A DNA stretch of 40,352 nt from Bacteroidales bacterium UBA4230 (GCA_002395605.1 DGXO01000058.1:1-40352), one strand, 5' to 3'; counted from the first letter of the stretch, positions 8,088 through 15,671 are shown. The notes: generated from the letters alone by a model not told the origin. A program made the numbers and translations.

Positions 8088-8636
8088 TTATGCTCCTACC
8101 ACTACTTTAGCATAGCGGAGAACCTTTCCGCCAAGGGTATATCCGGTTTGGACGACGTCTATCACCTTGCCCTTCAGGGACTCTTCCGGAGCCGGGAAAG
8201 TGGTGACGGCCTCATGGAGTTCCGTGTCAAAATCCTTGCCCTTCGCATCTATCTTTTCAAGCCCCTTGCCCTTGAGGTAGGAGGTGAGCTTTGTGAAGAT
8301 CATCTGGGTGCCTTCCTTTGCGGCATCGGAGTCCGTGCTCTTCTCAAGGGTGGCAAGGGCAATTTCGCAGTCGTCCAGGATAGGGAGGAGTCCTTTTATG
8401 GTGTCAGATGCAGCCGATTCAGTAAGCGCAAGCTTCTCCTCTGCCGTACGGCGGCGGAAAGTGTCAAATTCGGCCATGAGCCGAAGGTAATCGGCTTTTA
8501 CGTCCTGCACCTTTTTTTCGGCTTCCTCGCGGGCCTTCTTAACCTCTTCCAGTTCTTCTCCAAGCCCTTCTATGCGGGCCTCCAGGGCTGCTGTATTCTT
8601 GTTTTTCTTCTCTGTCTTTTCAGTCTTTTCTGCCAT
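8088..8636 (-). CDS. grpE: Nucleotide exchange factor GrpE
   Basis: The 182-residue protein releases ADP from DnaK. Residues about 12-60 form a charged coiled coil (dimer helix). The conserved segment DYLRLMAEFDTFRRR follows, and the C-terminal beta domain contains GYTLGGKVLRYAKVVV. It is first in a grpE-dnaJ pair. No consensus TAnnTTTG promoter is visible directly upstream, so it may use another sigma factor or be read from the orphan gene upstream. An inverted repeat lies about 60 nt before the ATG. Confidence 0.97.
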   Translation of the reverse strand: MAEKTEKTEKKNKNTAALEARIEGLGEELEEVKKAREEAEKKVQDVKADYLRLMAEFDTFRRRTAEEKLALTESAASDTIKGLLPILDDCEIALATLEKSTDSDAAKEGTQMIFTKLTSYLKGKGLEKIDAKGKDFDTELHEAVTTFPAPEESLKGKVIDVVQTGYTLGGKVLRYAKVVVGA

Positions 8637-8694
8637 GATACGTACTATAATTGCAGCCTTGTACCTATCAAATTGCCTGCCAAGGGAGAGCCGT

Positions 8695-8717
8695 CTGACA
8701 ATATGTCAGTTATGACA
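8695..8717. promoter_or_regulatory. Inverted repeat upstream of grpE (candidate operator)
   Basis: CTGACA and TGTCAG are separated by 3 nt. A second TGACA follows 4 nt later, so TGTCA/TGACA arms also pair. It overlaps the stop codon of the orphan gene and lies about 60 nt upstream of grpE. It could be an operator for heat-shock control; no regulator is identified. Confidence 0.35.
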
Positions 8718-9030
8718 TAAGCGGAGAGTGGAAGTACGGAATGCCGTTTTGGCAAAACAGTTTTGCGGCAGTGTCCATGGGAAGGAAACAGCCCTCCTCC
8801 CCTGCCTGCACCCAGATGTCAAAGGCGCACACAACCGGAGGCTCCCCCGTATAGCCTATGGCCCCTATGCAGATGCACGTGGCGGTGCGGACCCTGGACT
8901 CAACCAGCGCCCATATCATTTCAATGCCCTTCACTATGTTTTCCGGAAGCTTGAAAGGGCCGCAGTATTCCGGGATGCCGTCTACGCGTACGGACTTTCC
9001 GTCCGCGACAATGTGAATGTGATGTTCCAT
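8710..9030 (-). CDS. Small protein of unknown function (106 aa)
   Basis: It begins MEHHIHIVADGKSV and contains the hydrophobic pair TATCICIGAIGYTG and PVVCAFDIWVQAG. No signal peptide is evident and I recognise no family. It is supported by a TAGCTTTGC promoter element starting 19 nt upstream of the ATG, by codon use like its neighbours, and by lying on the same strand upstream of grpE-dnaJ with a 73-nt gap. A shared transcript with grpE is possible. Confidence 0.7.
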   Translation of the reverse strand: MEHHIHIVADGKSVRVDGIPEYCGPFKLPENIVKGIEMIWALVESRVRTATCICIGAIGYTGEPPVVCAFDIWVQAGEEGCFLPMDTAAKLFCQNGIPYFHSPLMS

Positions 9031-9048
9031 GACAAAATGTATTTTTCG

Positions 9049-9057
9049 GCAAAGCTA
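9049..9057 (-). promoter_or_regulatory. -7 promoter element of the 106-aa gene
   Basis: TAGCTTTGC on the minus strand, 18 nt before the ATG at 9030. A TTTG lies 21 bp further upstream. Confidence 0.55.
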
Positions 9058-9147
9058 CACCAGCCAGGGCCCCTTCTCCAAATTTTGGCAAGGCTTGCCA
9101 ACTTTTGGAAATCTCAGAAAAAATACTTGCCGAAGGTCACGACACAC

Positions 9148-9182
9148 AAAAAGCAGCCATCCCACTTTGGAACGGCTGCTTT
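9148..9182 (-). terminator. Intrinsic terminator of rpmE2
   Basis: On the minus strand AAAGCAGCC pairs with GGCTGCTTT (9 bp) and the sequence continues TTGTG, giving a T-run. It lies about 20 nt after the rpmE2 stop. Confidence 0.8.
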
Positions 9183-9202
9183 CAACCTTTAGGCTGCAAT
9201 GA

Positions 9203-9454
9203 TTATTTCTTGCGGCTCTTGTATCTCTGATAGAACATATCCACACGGCCGGCGGTATCCACAAGCTTCACCTTTCCAGTGTAGAAAGGGTGGGAAGTGT
9301 TGGAAATTTCCAGCTTCACCAGCGGGTACTCAACGCCTTCCACGGTAAGGGTTTCCTTAGAGGGAGCGCAGCTGCGGGTGACGAAGACTGTGTCATTGGA
9401 CATATCCTTGAAAGCTACAAGACGGTAGGTTTCGGGATGAATTCCTTTCTTCAT
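9203..9454 (-). CDS. rpmE2: 50S ribosomal protein L31 type B
   Basis: The 83-residue product has MKKGIHPETYRLVAFKDMS, ISNTSHPFYTGK and DTAGRVDMFYQRYKSRK. It lacks the CxxC zinc ligands of type A L31, so it is the zinc-independent form. L31 bridges the two ribosomal subunits. It has its own full promoter and terminator, so it is a single-gene unit. Two adjacent 14-bp palindromes occupy the leader, one covering the start codon. Confidence 0.97.
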   Translation of the reverse strand: MKKGIHPETYRLVAFKDMSNDTVFVTRSCAPSKETLTVEGVEYPLVKLEISNTSHPFYTGKVKLVDTAGRVDMFYQRYKSRKK

Positions 9455-9484
9455 TTTACGTAAAATCTATAATTGTTAACAATT
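9453..9484 (-). promoter_or_regulatory. Twin 14-bp palindromes in the rpmE2 leader
   Basis: ATTTTACGTAAAAT (9453-9466) overlaps the start codon and AATTGTTAACAATT (9471-9484) lies 4 nt upstream. Both are perfect. They could form RNA hairpins that hide the ribosome site, or bind a regulator. They are AT-rich, so chance is not excluded. Confidence 0.4.
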
Positions 9485-9491
9485 TTGGGCT

Positions 9492-9523
9492 GCAAAGATA
9501 GCAATTCTTTTTGTAACTGCAAA
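9492..9523 (-). promoter_or_regulatory. Promoter of rpmE2
   Basis: On the minus strand TTTG, a 19-bp spacer and TATCTTTGC: a complete Bacteroidota promoter. Confidence 0.87.
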
Positions 9524-9524
9524 A

Positions 9525-10592
9525 TTATTTCATCCTATATGGCTGGTCGTCGTAGAGGAGGTAGCGCTTGGCCTTCCGTATCCACTTCTGCTCTTCAAGT
9601 TTCACGTGCTCCTGGATAACGTCAAAGGAAATGTTCTCTTTCAGGTACTCCTCCAGCACGGGATCCGCGAGCTTGGTCCAGAAGCCGGCCTCGAATTCAA
9701 AGGCCGAATAGTGCTCCCTGAACCATCTCATGAGATGAAGCGTGTGAAGGAGGCTGTGGTAGGGCTCTCCGGGCACCAGCATTATCTGGAACCCCTGGCA
9801 GCGCTCCCCTGCGTATCTGCCGGCCGAAGGCGTGAAGGAGCATGGCCTGAGGAGCGCCCCGTGCGCCTGCGGAAGGTCCTCTGCGTGAAGAGGTTTCACA
9901 AAAGGCGCCCCAATGTACTCGTAGGGCCTTGCAGTGCCGATTCCGGGCGTAATTGTGGTGTTGTTCCAGAGACCTCCCCCGCTGTAGAGGTAGGAGCTGA
10001 AAAGCCCGGGGATATCGGACGCAGGCGCAATGGTCCAGGGCATGAGCTGCCGGTTTGCATCCGTTGCCATGGCCGAAATCACATGTATGGGGAACTTGGC
10101 ACCAATCTCCGATGCATACAGGTTCACCACCTCCCCAAGCGTAAGGCCGTGCCTGTGGGCAAGTTTCGGCACATACATCTCCCCCGCTACGGCTGGAATG
10201 GTGCCTTCCACCACCCTTCCGGAAGGATTGATATGGTCTACTATATATAAGGACGGGGCATCCTGACCAAGCAGCTGCAGCATTTCCATAAGCTGCATTA
10301 CGTCCTTGGTGTAGTTGAAATACCGCACCCCAACGTCCTGGATTTCCACCACCACGGCGTCCAACTGAGCCAGTTGGTCGGCTTCAAACGCAATGTGGTT
10401 TGTTCCGGGCGTGAGTTCGGCATCCCTTGGAGAGAACACCGTCACAAGGTTTCCCCTATCCTTGAAAATCTCCCACATCCATCGGCCCTTTGCCGTATCC
10501 CAGCAGTTCTGGGTACAGAAGCAACCCACCTTGCCATACAGCAAGGCCTTGTCCAACTGGTCCTCCAGCGGAGTTGTCCTGAAACTAAACAC
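9525..10592 (-). CDS. NamZ-like (DUF1343) exo-beta-N-acetylmuramidase family protein, no signal peptide
   Basis: The 355-residue product carries DUF1343/NamZ hallmarks: VVVEIQDVGVRYFNYTKDVM, a PSGRVVEGTIP segment, a GLTLGEVVNLYASE helix, GIGTARPYEYIGAPFV and a C-terminal FEAGFWTKL region. The family cleaves terminal MurNAc from peptidoglycan fragments and is usually exported. Here the N-terminus (MFSFRTTPLEDQLDKAL) has no signal peptide, and the segment before EIQDVG is shorter than usual. The start is a GTG whose G is shared with the stop of glmM (TAGTG), so translation is coupled to glmM. That pairing suggests cytoplasmic amino-sugar recycling; this is inference. An altered or lost activity is also possible. 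Confidence 0.85.
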   Translation of the reverse strand: MFSFRTTPLEDQLDKALLYGKVGCFCTQNCWDTAKGRWMWEIFKDRGNLVTVFSPRDAELTPGTNHIAFEADQLAQLDAVVVEIQDVGVRYFNYTKDVMQLMEMLQLLGQDAPSLYIVDHINPSGRVVEGTIPAVAGEMYVPKLAHRHGLTLGEVVNLYASEIGAKFPIHVISAMATDANRQLMPWTIAPASDIPGLFSSYLYSGGGLWNNTTITPGIGTARPYEYIGAPFVKPLHAEDLPQAHGALLRPCSFTPSAGRYAGERCQGFQIMLVPGEPYHSLLHTLHLMRWFREHYSAFEFEAGFWTKLADPVLEEYLKENISFDVIQEHVKLEEQKWIRKAKRYLLYDDQPYRMK

Positions 10593-12004
10593 TAGCCGAT
10601 AATCTTATTGGCAACCGCAATCACCTCATTGCCAAGGGCTTCGGCGGCCTCCATGGTAGAAGCCTCCGAGTAGATGCGGATGATGGGCTCAGTGTTGGAC
10701 TTTCTGAGGTGCACCCAGGTCTTGTCCTTCTCAAAGTTGATCTTCACGCCGTCAATGTCGTTGATGTTTTCGTTGGCGTAGATCTTCTTGAGCTCCGTGA
10801 GAATCTTCTCAATGAGGGCAGAATCGGAGAGCTGGATCTTGTTCTTTGCAATGAAATACTGCGGATAAGTTTTCTTGAGCTCGCTCACTTTCATCTTCTT
10901 GTGGGCGAGGTTGGAAAGGAACAGCGCAACGCCAACCATGGCATCACGGCCTGCGTGAATGGCGGGATAAATTACGCCTCCGTTGCCTTCTCCGCCAATG
11001 AGGGCGCCAACCTTGTGCATGAGGGTGGTCACGTTAACCTCACCCACGGCCGAAGCATAGTAGGTGCCGCCGTGCTTTTCAGTGACATCCCTGAGGGCGC
11101 GGGTGGAAGAGAGGTTGGAAACCGTTGCGATGGGTTTTCCTTCCTTTTCTGCAAGCTCGCAGAGGTAATCGGCCACGGAAACAAGCGTATATTCCTCCAC
11201 AAAAGGCTTTCCGTCTTCCTGGATGAATGCCAGGCGATCTACGTCGGGGTCTACGCTGATTCCAAGGTCCGCCTTTTCCTTGACCACGGTCTCAGAGAGG
11301 TCCACAAGGTTTGCGGGAAGGGGCTCCGGATTATGGGCAAAGTCTCCGGTAGGGTTGCAATTAAGGCCGATGCACTTTACGCCCAGGCGCTTCAGGAGCC
11401 TTGGCATGATGATTCCGCCAACGGAGTTGATGGCATCCACTACCACGGTGAACTTTGCTGTCTTGATGGCCTCCACATCCACTGCGGGAAGTGCCAGGAC
11501 GGCATCCAAGTGCTTGTCCGTGAAGTCTTCTTCCTCAATCTGGCCAAGGTCATCTACTTCGGCAAAGCAGAAGTCCTCTTTTTCGGCGAGGTCAAGAACG
11601 GCCTGGCCCTCAATGGCTGTGAGGAATTCACCTTTGTCGTTGAGGAGCTTGAGGGCGTTCCACTGCCTGGGGTTATGGCTGGCGGTGAGGATGATTCCGC
11701 CGTCTGCGTTAGCAAAAAGCACCGCCATTTCCGTGGTGGGAGTGGAGGCGAAGCCGCATTTGACTACGTCTATTCCGCAGCCGATGAGGGTTCCAACCAC
11801 AAGCTGCTCCACCATGTCTCCGGACATGCGGGCGTCCTTGCCCACAACAACTTTGTAGCGATCCCCGTTGGGCTGAGGCTTGCGCTGAGGAAGGGTGGCA
11901 GCATATGCCGCCGTAAATTTCACAACGTCAATGGGGGTGAGGGAGCCGCCGGGCTGCCCGCCGATTGTTCCGCGAATACCGGAAATGGATTTGATAAGTG
12001 TCAT
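10592..12004 (-). CDS. glmM: Phosphoglucosamine mutase family protein
   Basis: The 470-residue alpha-D-phosphohexomutase probably converts glucosamine-6-phosphate to glucosamine-1-phosphate for UDP-GlcNAc, peptidoglycan and lipid A synthesis. The catalytic phosphoserine is S109 in TASHNPRQWN. The metal site is DPDVDRLAF, the sugar loop is GGEGNGGVIYP and the phosphate site is RKSNTEPIIRIY. The ATG at 12004 (MTLIKSISGIRGTIGG) is chosen because the longer frame would start outside the conserved N-terminus. A TATATTTG promoter lies about 30 nt upstream. The NamZ-like gene overlaps its stop. Phosphomannomutase activity cannot be excluded by sequence alone. Confidence 0.93.
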   Translation of the reverse strand: MTLIKSISGIRGTIGGQPGGSLTPIDVVKFTAAYAATLPQRKPQPNGDRYKVVVGKDARMSGDMVEQLVVGTLIGCGIDVVKCGFASTPTTEMAVLFANADGGIILTASHNPRQWNALKLLNDKGEFLTAIEGQAVLDLAEKEDFCFAEVDDLGQIEEEDFTDKHLDAVLALPAVDVEAIKTAKFTVVVDAINSVGGIIMPRLLKRLGVKCIGLNCNPTGDFAHNPEPLPANLVDLSETVVKEKADLGISVDPDVDRLAFIQEDGKPFVEEYTLVSVADYLCELAEKEGKPIATVSNLSSTRALRDVTEKHGGTYYASAVGEVNVTTLMHKVGALIGGEGNGGVIYPAIHAGRDAMVGVALFLSNLAHKKMKVSELKKTYPQYFIAKNKIQLSDSALIEKILTELKKIYANENINDIDGVKINFEKDKTWVHLRKSNTEPIIRIYSEASTMEAAEALGNEVIAVANKIIG

Positions 12005-12034
12005 ATTTTTTGTTTTTTGGCTCAAATAATCATA

Positions 12035-12042
12035 CAAATATA
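12035..12042 (-). promoter_or_regulatory. -7 promoter element of glmM
   Basis: TATATTTG on the minus strand, with a TATTG 20 bp upstream. It directly abuts the divergent TAATTTTG element at 12043-12050. Confidence 0.6.
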
Positions 12043-12050
12043 TTAATTTT
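12043..12050 (+). promoter_or_regulatory. -7 promoter element of the DUF486 gene
   Basis: TAATTTTG(C) on the plus strand, 26 nt upstream of the ATG at 12077, back to back with the glmM -7 element. Confidence 0.55.
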
Positions 12051-12076
12051 GCGCGCTTTTAACAATAGGTAAATTT

Positions 12077-12445
12077 ATGAAAGGGTTTTGGACTGTTTTG
12101 ATGCTGGTGTTTTCCAACGTGTTCATGACATTTGCTTGGTACGGACACCTCAAACTTCAGGAAATGAAAATTTCCACCGGGTGGCCGCTCATCCTCATCA
12201 TTCTTTTCTCCTGGGGAATAGCATTCTTCGAGTACTGCCTCACCGTACCAGCCAACCGCATAGGCTTCATCGGGAACGGCGGTCCGTTCAACCTGCTGCA
12301 GCTTAAAGTTATCCAGGAGGTTATTTCGCTCACAATCTTCACCATAATTGTGACCTTCCTATTCAGGGGCCAGCCGCTTCAATGGAATCACTTTGCGGCG
12401 TTCATCTGCCTGGTGCTTGCAGTTTTTTTCGTGTTTTTGAAATAA
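12077..12445 (+). CDS. DMT-family (DUF486) small membrane protein
   Basis: The 122-residue product has four hydrophobic helices, at about residues 3-22, 36-53, 74-96 and 103-121. The conserved DUF486 pattern is present: FMTFAWYGHLK in helix 1 and FEYCLTVPANRIG before helix 3. The family belongs to the drug/metabolite transporter clan and sits in the inner membrane; its substrate is unknown. It is transcribed divergently from glmM. Nothing in the context points to a substrate. Confidence 0.93.
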   Translation: MKGFWTVLMLVFSNVFMTFAWYGHLKLQEMKISTGWPLILIILFSWGIAFFEYCLTVPANRIGFIGNGGPFNLLQLKVIQEVISLTIFTIIVTFLFRGQPLQWNHFAAFICLVLAVFFVFLK

Positions 12446-12448
12446 AAG

Positions 12449-12480
12449 TTTGGAGATTCAGTTTTTTTTCCTACCTTTGC
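12449..12480 (+). promoter_or_regulatory. Promoter of tRNA-Glu
   Basis: TTTG at 12449-12452, exactly 19 bp, then TACCTTTGC at 12472-12480. It starts 4 nt after the DUF486 stop codon and ends 13 nt before the tRNA. Confidence 0.87.
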
Positions 12481-12493
12481 ACTCCCAAGCAAT

Positions 12494-12568
12494 GCTGGGT
12501 TCGTATAACGGTTAGTACTCGAGATTCTCAATCTCGCAATAGGAGTTCGATTCTCCTACCCAGTACCA
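12494..12568 (+). tRNA. tRNA-Glu (anticodon CTC)
   Basis: The acceptor GCTGGGT pairs with ACCCAGT (one G-U), followed by A and an encoded CCA. The anticodon stem CGAGA/TCTCG encloses loop TTCTCAA, so the anticodon is CTC and reads GAG. The T arm is AGGAG-TTCGATT-CTCCT and the D arm contains AACGGTTAG. It has its own promoter and terminator. Unlike the tRNA-Arg here, it encodes CCA. Confidence 0.96.
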
Positions 12569-12571
12569 AAT

Positions 12572-12597
12572 AAGGTGACGTCAAGTCACCTTTTTTT
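12572..12597 (+). terminator. Intrinsic terminator of tRNA-Glu, running into the surE promoter
   Basis: GGTGAC pairs with GTCACC across a 5-nt loop, followed by seven T. The surE -7 element begins 3 nt after the T-run. Confidence 0.85.
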
Positions 12598-12599
12598 GT

Positions 12600-12608
12600 T
12601 ATCTTTGC
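12600..12608 (+). promoter_or_regulatory. -7 promoter element of surE-lpxB
   Basis: TATCTTTGC ends 3 nt before the surE ATG at 12612, so transcription would start at or within the start codon region. Confidence 0.65.
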
Positions 12609-12611
12609 CGT

Positions 12612-13430
12612 ATGAAAATTCTTCTTTGCAACGATGACGGCTACAAGGCGCGCGGCCTGCACGTCCTGGCCCAGATAATGTCCGGTTTCGGGGAAGTCCA
12701 GGTTGTGGCTCCCAAGTTCCATCAGAGCGCCATGTCCTGCGCCGTTTCCCTTGGCGTGAAGCAGCTCGCCTACAAGGACCTCCCGGAGGAGGGGCCCGGC
12801 AAGTGGACATACCTTGACGCCACGCCGGCATCGTGCGTGAAATTCGGCCTGGAATTCAAGTATGATCACCGTGACCCGGACCTTGTGGTCACCGGCATCA
12901 ACCACGGCACAAACGCCTCTACGGCCGCAAATTACAGCGCCACCCTTGGTGCCGCGGAGGAAGCCGCCATCAACGGCATCAAGGCAATAGGCGTATCCCT
13001 CTGCGATTTCCGCCCGGATGCAGATTTCAGCGCCGTCCAGGCCATGCTCCCGGAGATTATGAGAAAGGTGCTTGATGACTGGCCGGAAAACCGTCCCGGA
13101 CTTGTCTACAACATCAATTTCCCGGCCGTTCCGCTTGAGGACATCAAGGGCGTGAAGTATGCCCGTCAGGGCTTCGGCCACTGGGAGAAGGAGTTCGAGG
13201 CCTGGGACGAAGGCAGCCTCGGCGCCCTCAACGACTCCTTCCTCTGGCAGCACTACCGCGTGAACCTTGAGGACGGAGAGAAGGCCGTGTTCATGAGGGG
13301 CACCTTCATCAACGATGACAATGATGCCGATACAGCAGACCACCTCCTCCTGGAGCAGGGCTGGGTAACTATCGCCCCCATCAACATCTTCATGACTGAT
13401 ATGGAGGAGTATCGCAGGCGTACTAAATGA
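12612..13430 (+). CDS. surE: 5'/3'-nucleotidase SurE
   Basis: The 272-residue metal-dependent phosphatase removes phosphate from nucleoside monophosphates. The N-terminal NDDG (residues 7-10) supplies metal ligands. The HQSAMSCAVSL segment matches the Ser/Asn phosphate site, and VVTGINHGTNASTAANYSATLGAA is the second conserved block. lpxB starts within the stop codon (ATGA), so the two genes are translationally coupled, although no biochemical link is known. The ATG at 12612 follows its promoter by 3 nt, a likely leaderless start. Confidence 0.96.
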   Translation: MKILLCNDDGYKARGLHVLAQIMSGFGEVQVVAPKFHQSAMSCAVSLGVKQLAYKDLPEEGPGKWTYLDATPASCVKFGLEFKYDHRDPDLVVTGINHGTNASTAANYSATLGAAEEAAINGIKAIGVSLCDFRPDADFSAVQAMLPEIMRKVLDDWPENRPGLVYNINFPAVPLEDIKGVKYARQGFGHWEKEFEAWDEGSLGALNDSFLWQHYRVNLEDGEKAVFMRGTFINDDNDADTADHLLLEQGWVTIAPINIFMTDMEEYRRRTK

Positions 13431-14575
13431 AATACTACATCATAGCGGGAGAGGCATCGGGAGACCTTCACGGGTCCAACCTCATGAAGGGACTTTATGC
13501 AAAGGACCCTGATGCCCGTATCCGCTTCTGGGGAGGCGGCCTAATGGATGCCGTCCACAAGGAGCATGAGAGCGGTGAAGGCCTTGTGAAAGACTACCGA
13601 GAAGGCGCCGTCCTTGGCTTTGTGGAGATCCTCCTCAGCGCCCGCTCCCTGATGAAAAAGATCCGGTTCTGCCAGGAAGACATATCGGCCTGGAAACCGG
13701 ACGCCGTAATCCTCATTGACTATCCCGGCTTCAACCTCCGGATTGCAGAATTTGCCCACAAGGCAGGCTTCAAGGTTTATTATTATATAGTGCCAAAGGT
13801 GTGGGCCTCCCGCGAAGGCCGCATCAGGAAGCTCAAGGAGTACGTGGACAAGCTCCTCATAGTCTTTCCCTTTGAAATACCCTATTTTGAAAGAAAGGGC
13901 GTTCCCGTCACATACGTTGGCAATCCGCTCATAGACGCCATTGAGGAAAGCCCCGCAATGAAGGAGTCAAGGGCCTCATTCCTTGAGCGCACCGGCCTCC
14001 CTGACGCCCCCTGGATCACCCTTCTTGCCGGCTCCCGCGGCCATGAGATAAAGTCCATGATGCCCGTTTTCATGGAACTGGCCGATAAATGGCACGCCGC
14101 CCATCCCCACACCCACTTTGTGGTTGCCGGAGCGCCATCCCGTTCGGCATCGGACTACGACACAGGCGGCCGGGACTTCGTGCACATTGTCTTTGGAGAA
14201 ACCTACGGAGCCCTTCGGCACGCACAGGCAGCGGTAATAAATTCCGGAACGGCGTCACTGGAAGCAGCGCTTATCGGCACCCCTCAGGTTGTTGGTTACC
14301 GTATGGCGTACGGCACCTACGTTATGCTCAAAGGCATGATCAAGGTAAAGTTCATCTCCCTTGCAAACCTCATCATAGACCGCGCCGCCTTCCGGGAACT
14401 CCTTCAGGACTACTTCACCGCCGACAACCTCTACGCGGAACTTGACCGCATCCTCACGGACTCTTCCTACAAAGGCCGAATGCTCTCCGACTATGCCGAA
14501 ATCCGCCGGCTCCTTGGCGGCCCCGGCGCATCCCTCCGCGCCGCACGTGCCGTGAAGTCCGCCGTGGGCAAATAA
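13427..14575 (+). CDS. lpxB: Lipid-A-disaccharide synthase
   Basis: The 382-residue GT19 glycosyltransferase joins lipid X to UDP-diacylglucosamine to make the lipid A disaccharide, at the inner face of the cytoplasmic membrane. The N-terminus YIIAGEASGDLHG is diagnostic. YYIVPKVWASREGRI, FPFEIPYFERKGVPVTYVGNP and LLAGSRGHEI also match, as does INSGTASLEAALIGTPQVVGYR near the C-terminus. It overlaps surE by 4 nt and probably shares its promoter. Confidence 0.97.
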   Translation: MKYYIIAGEASGDLHGSNLMKGLYAKDPDARIRFWGGGLMDAVHKEHESGEGLVKDYREGAVLGFVEILLSARSLMKKIRFCQEDISAWKPDAVILIDYPGFNLRIAEFAHKAGFKVYYYIVPKVWASREGRIRKLKEYVDKLLIVFPFEIPYFERKGVPVTYVGNPLIDAIEESPAMKESRASFLERTGLPDAPWITLLAGSRGHEIKSMMPVFMELADKWHAAHPHTHFVVAGAPSRSASDYDTGGRDFVHIVFGETYGALRHAQAAVINSGTASLEAALIGTPQVVGYRMAYGTYVMLKGMIKVKFISLANLIIDRAAFRELLQDYFTADNLYAELDRILTDSSYKGRMLSDYAEIRRLLGGPGASLRAARAVKSAVGK

Positions 14576-14577
14576 AA

Positions 14578-14603
14578 AGAGGTGACCGAAATCGGCCACC
14601 TCT
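14578..14603 (-). terminator. Intrinsic terminator of gapA
   Basis: On the minus strand AGAGGTG...CACCTCT forms an interrupted stem with an inner CCGA/TCGG, followed by TTTTTATTT. The plus strand lacks a T-run of this quality, so it mainly serves gapA. Confidence 0.8.
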
Positions 14604-14621
14604 AAAAAACTAAGCTAAAGC

Positions 14622-15620
14622 TTATTTCATAATAACCTTTGCCATTTCAAGAACCTTGTTGCTGTAACCCCACTCGTTGTCGTACCAGGCGCAAACCTTT
14701 ACGAAGGTCTTGTCAAGCTGGATACCGGCTTTTTCATCGAAGATGGAGGTAAGAGGGCAACCACGGAAGTCTGTGGAAACCACGGACTCGTTGGTGTAAC
14801 CGAGAACGCCCTTGAGTTCGCCTTCGGAGGCTTCCTTCATGGCAGCGCAGATTTCCTCATAGGAGGCTTCCTTTGCAAGTTCGCAGGTGAGGTCTACGAA
14901 GGAGACGTCACTGGTGGGAACACGCAGGGACATGCCGGTGAGCTTGCCGTTGAGTTCAGGGAGAACCTTACCCACAGCCTTTGCAGCGCCGGTGGATGAA
15001 GGGATGATGTTCTCAAGGATACCACGGCCACCGCGCCAATCCTTCTTGGAAGGACCGTCAACGGTCTTCTGGGTAGCGGTTGCAGCGTGAACGGTGGTCA
15101 TGAGGCCACGGACAACACCGAACTTGTCATTGAGGACCTTGGTAAGGGGAGCAAGGCAGTTGGTGGTGCAGGAAGCGTTGGAGATGATGTTCTGGCCGGC
15201 GTAGGTCTTGTGGTTAACACCGTATACGAACATAGGAGTGCTGTCCTTTGAAGGAGCGCTCATGATAACCTTCTTGGCACCAGCCTTGAGGTGAGCCTCT
15301 GCGAGCTCTGCGGTGAGGAAGAAACCGGTGGATTCAACAACAACGTCTACGCCAAGGGCACCCCAGGTGATGTTTGCGGGATCTTTCTCGCAGAAAACCT
15401 GAATCTTGTTGCCGTCTACGATAAGGTAGTTGCCTTCAACTTTGATGTCGTGGTTGAAGATGCCGTGTACGGAGTCGTACTTGAGCATGTAAGCAAGATA
15501 GTCGGGGTCAAGGAGGTCATTGATACCTACAACGCAAATGTCCTTGCCGAAATTCTCAACGGCGGCGCGGAAGACCATACGGCCGATGCGGCCAAAACCG
15601 TTAATACCAAGTTTGATCAT
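14622..15620 (-). CDS. gapA: Glyceraldehyde-3-phosphate dehydrogenase, type I
   Basis: The 332-residue glycolytic enzyme oxidises glyceraldehyde-3-phosphate with NAD and phosphate. The NAD-binding GINGFGRIGR is at residues 5-14. Asp35 in GINDLLD favours NAD over NADP. The catalytic Cys is C151 in SNASCTTNCLAP, with His178 in TTVHAATATQ. The C-terminal WYDNEWGYSNKVL is conserved. It is a single-gene unit with its own promoter, a leader of about 45 nt and a terminator. The codon bias fits high expression. Confidence 0.98.
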   Translation of the reverse strand: MIKLGINGFGRIGRMVFRAAVENFGKDICVVGINDLLDPDYLAYMLKYDSVHGIFNHDIKVEGNYLIVDGNKIQVFCEKDPANITWGALGVDVVVESTGFFLTAELAEAHLKAGAKKVIMSAPSKDSTPMFVYGVNHKTYAGQNIISNASCTTNCLAPLTKVLNDKFGVVRGLMTTVHAATATQKTVDGPSKKDWRGGRGILENIIPSSTGAAKAVGKVLPELNGKLTGMSLRVPTSDVSFVDLTCELAKEASYEEICAAMKEASEGELKGVLGYTNESVVSTDFRGCPLTSIFDEKAGIQLDKTFVKVCAWYDNEWGYSNKVLEMAKVIMK

Positions 15621-15671
15621 AACTAGTTTTTAATTTATAATTTGTTAAACGATACTGCTTAAAATATCGGG

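Noticed and set aside
6837..8720. Long plus-strand open frame of 627 codons
   Set aside because: It is antisense to dnaJ and grpE, whose motifs are certain. It arises from the strong third-position GC bias.
10709..12046. Plus-strand open frame of 445 codons
   Set aside because: It is antisense to glmM, which has all its catalytic motifs.
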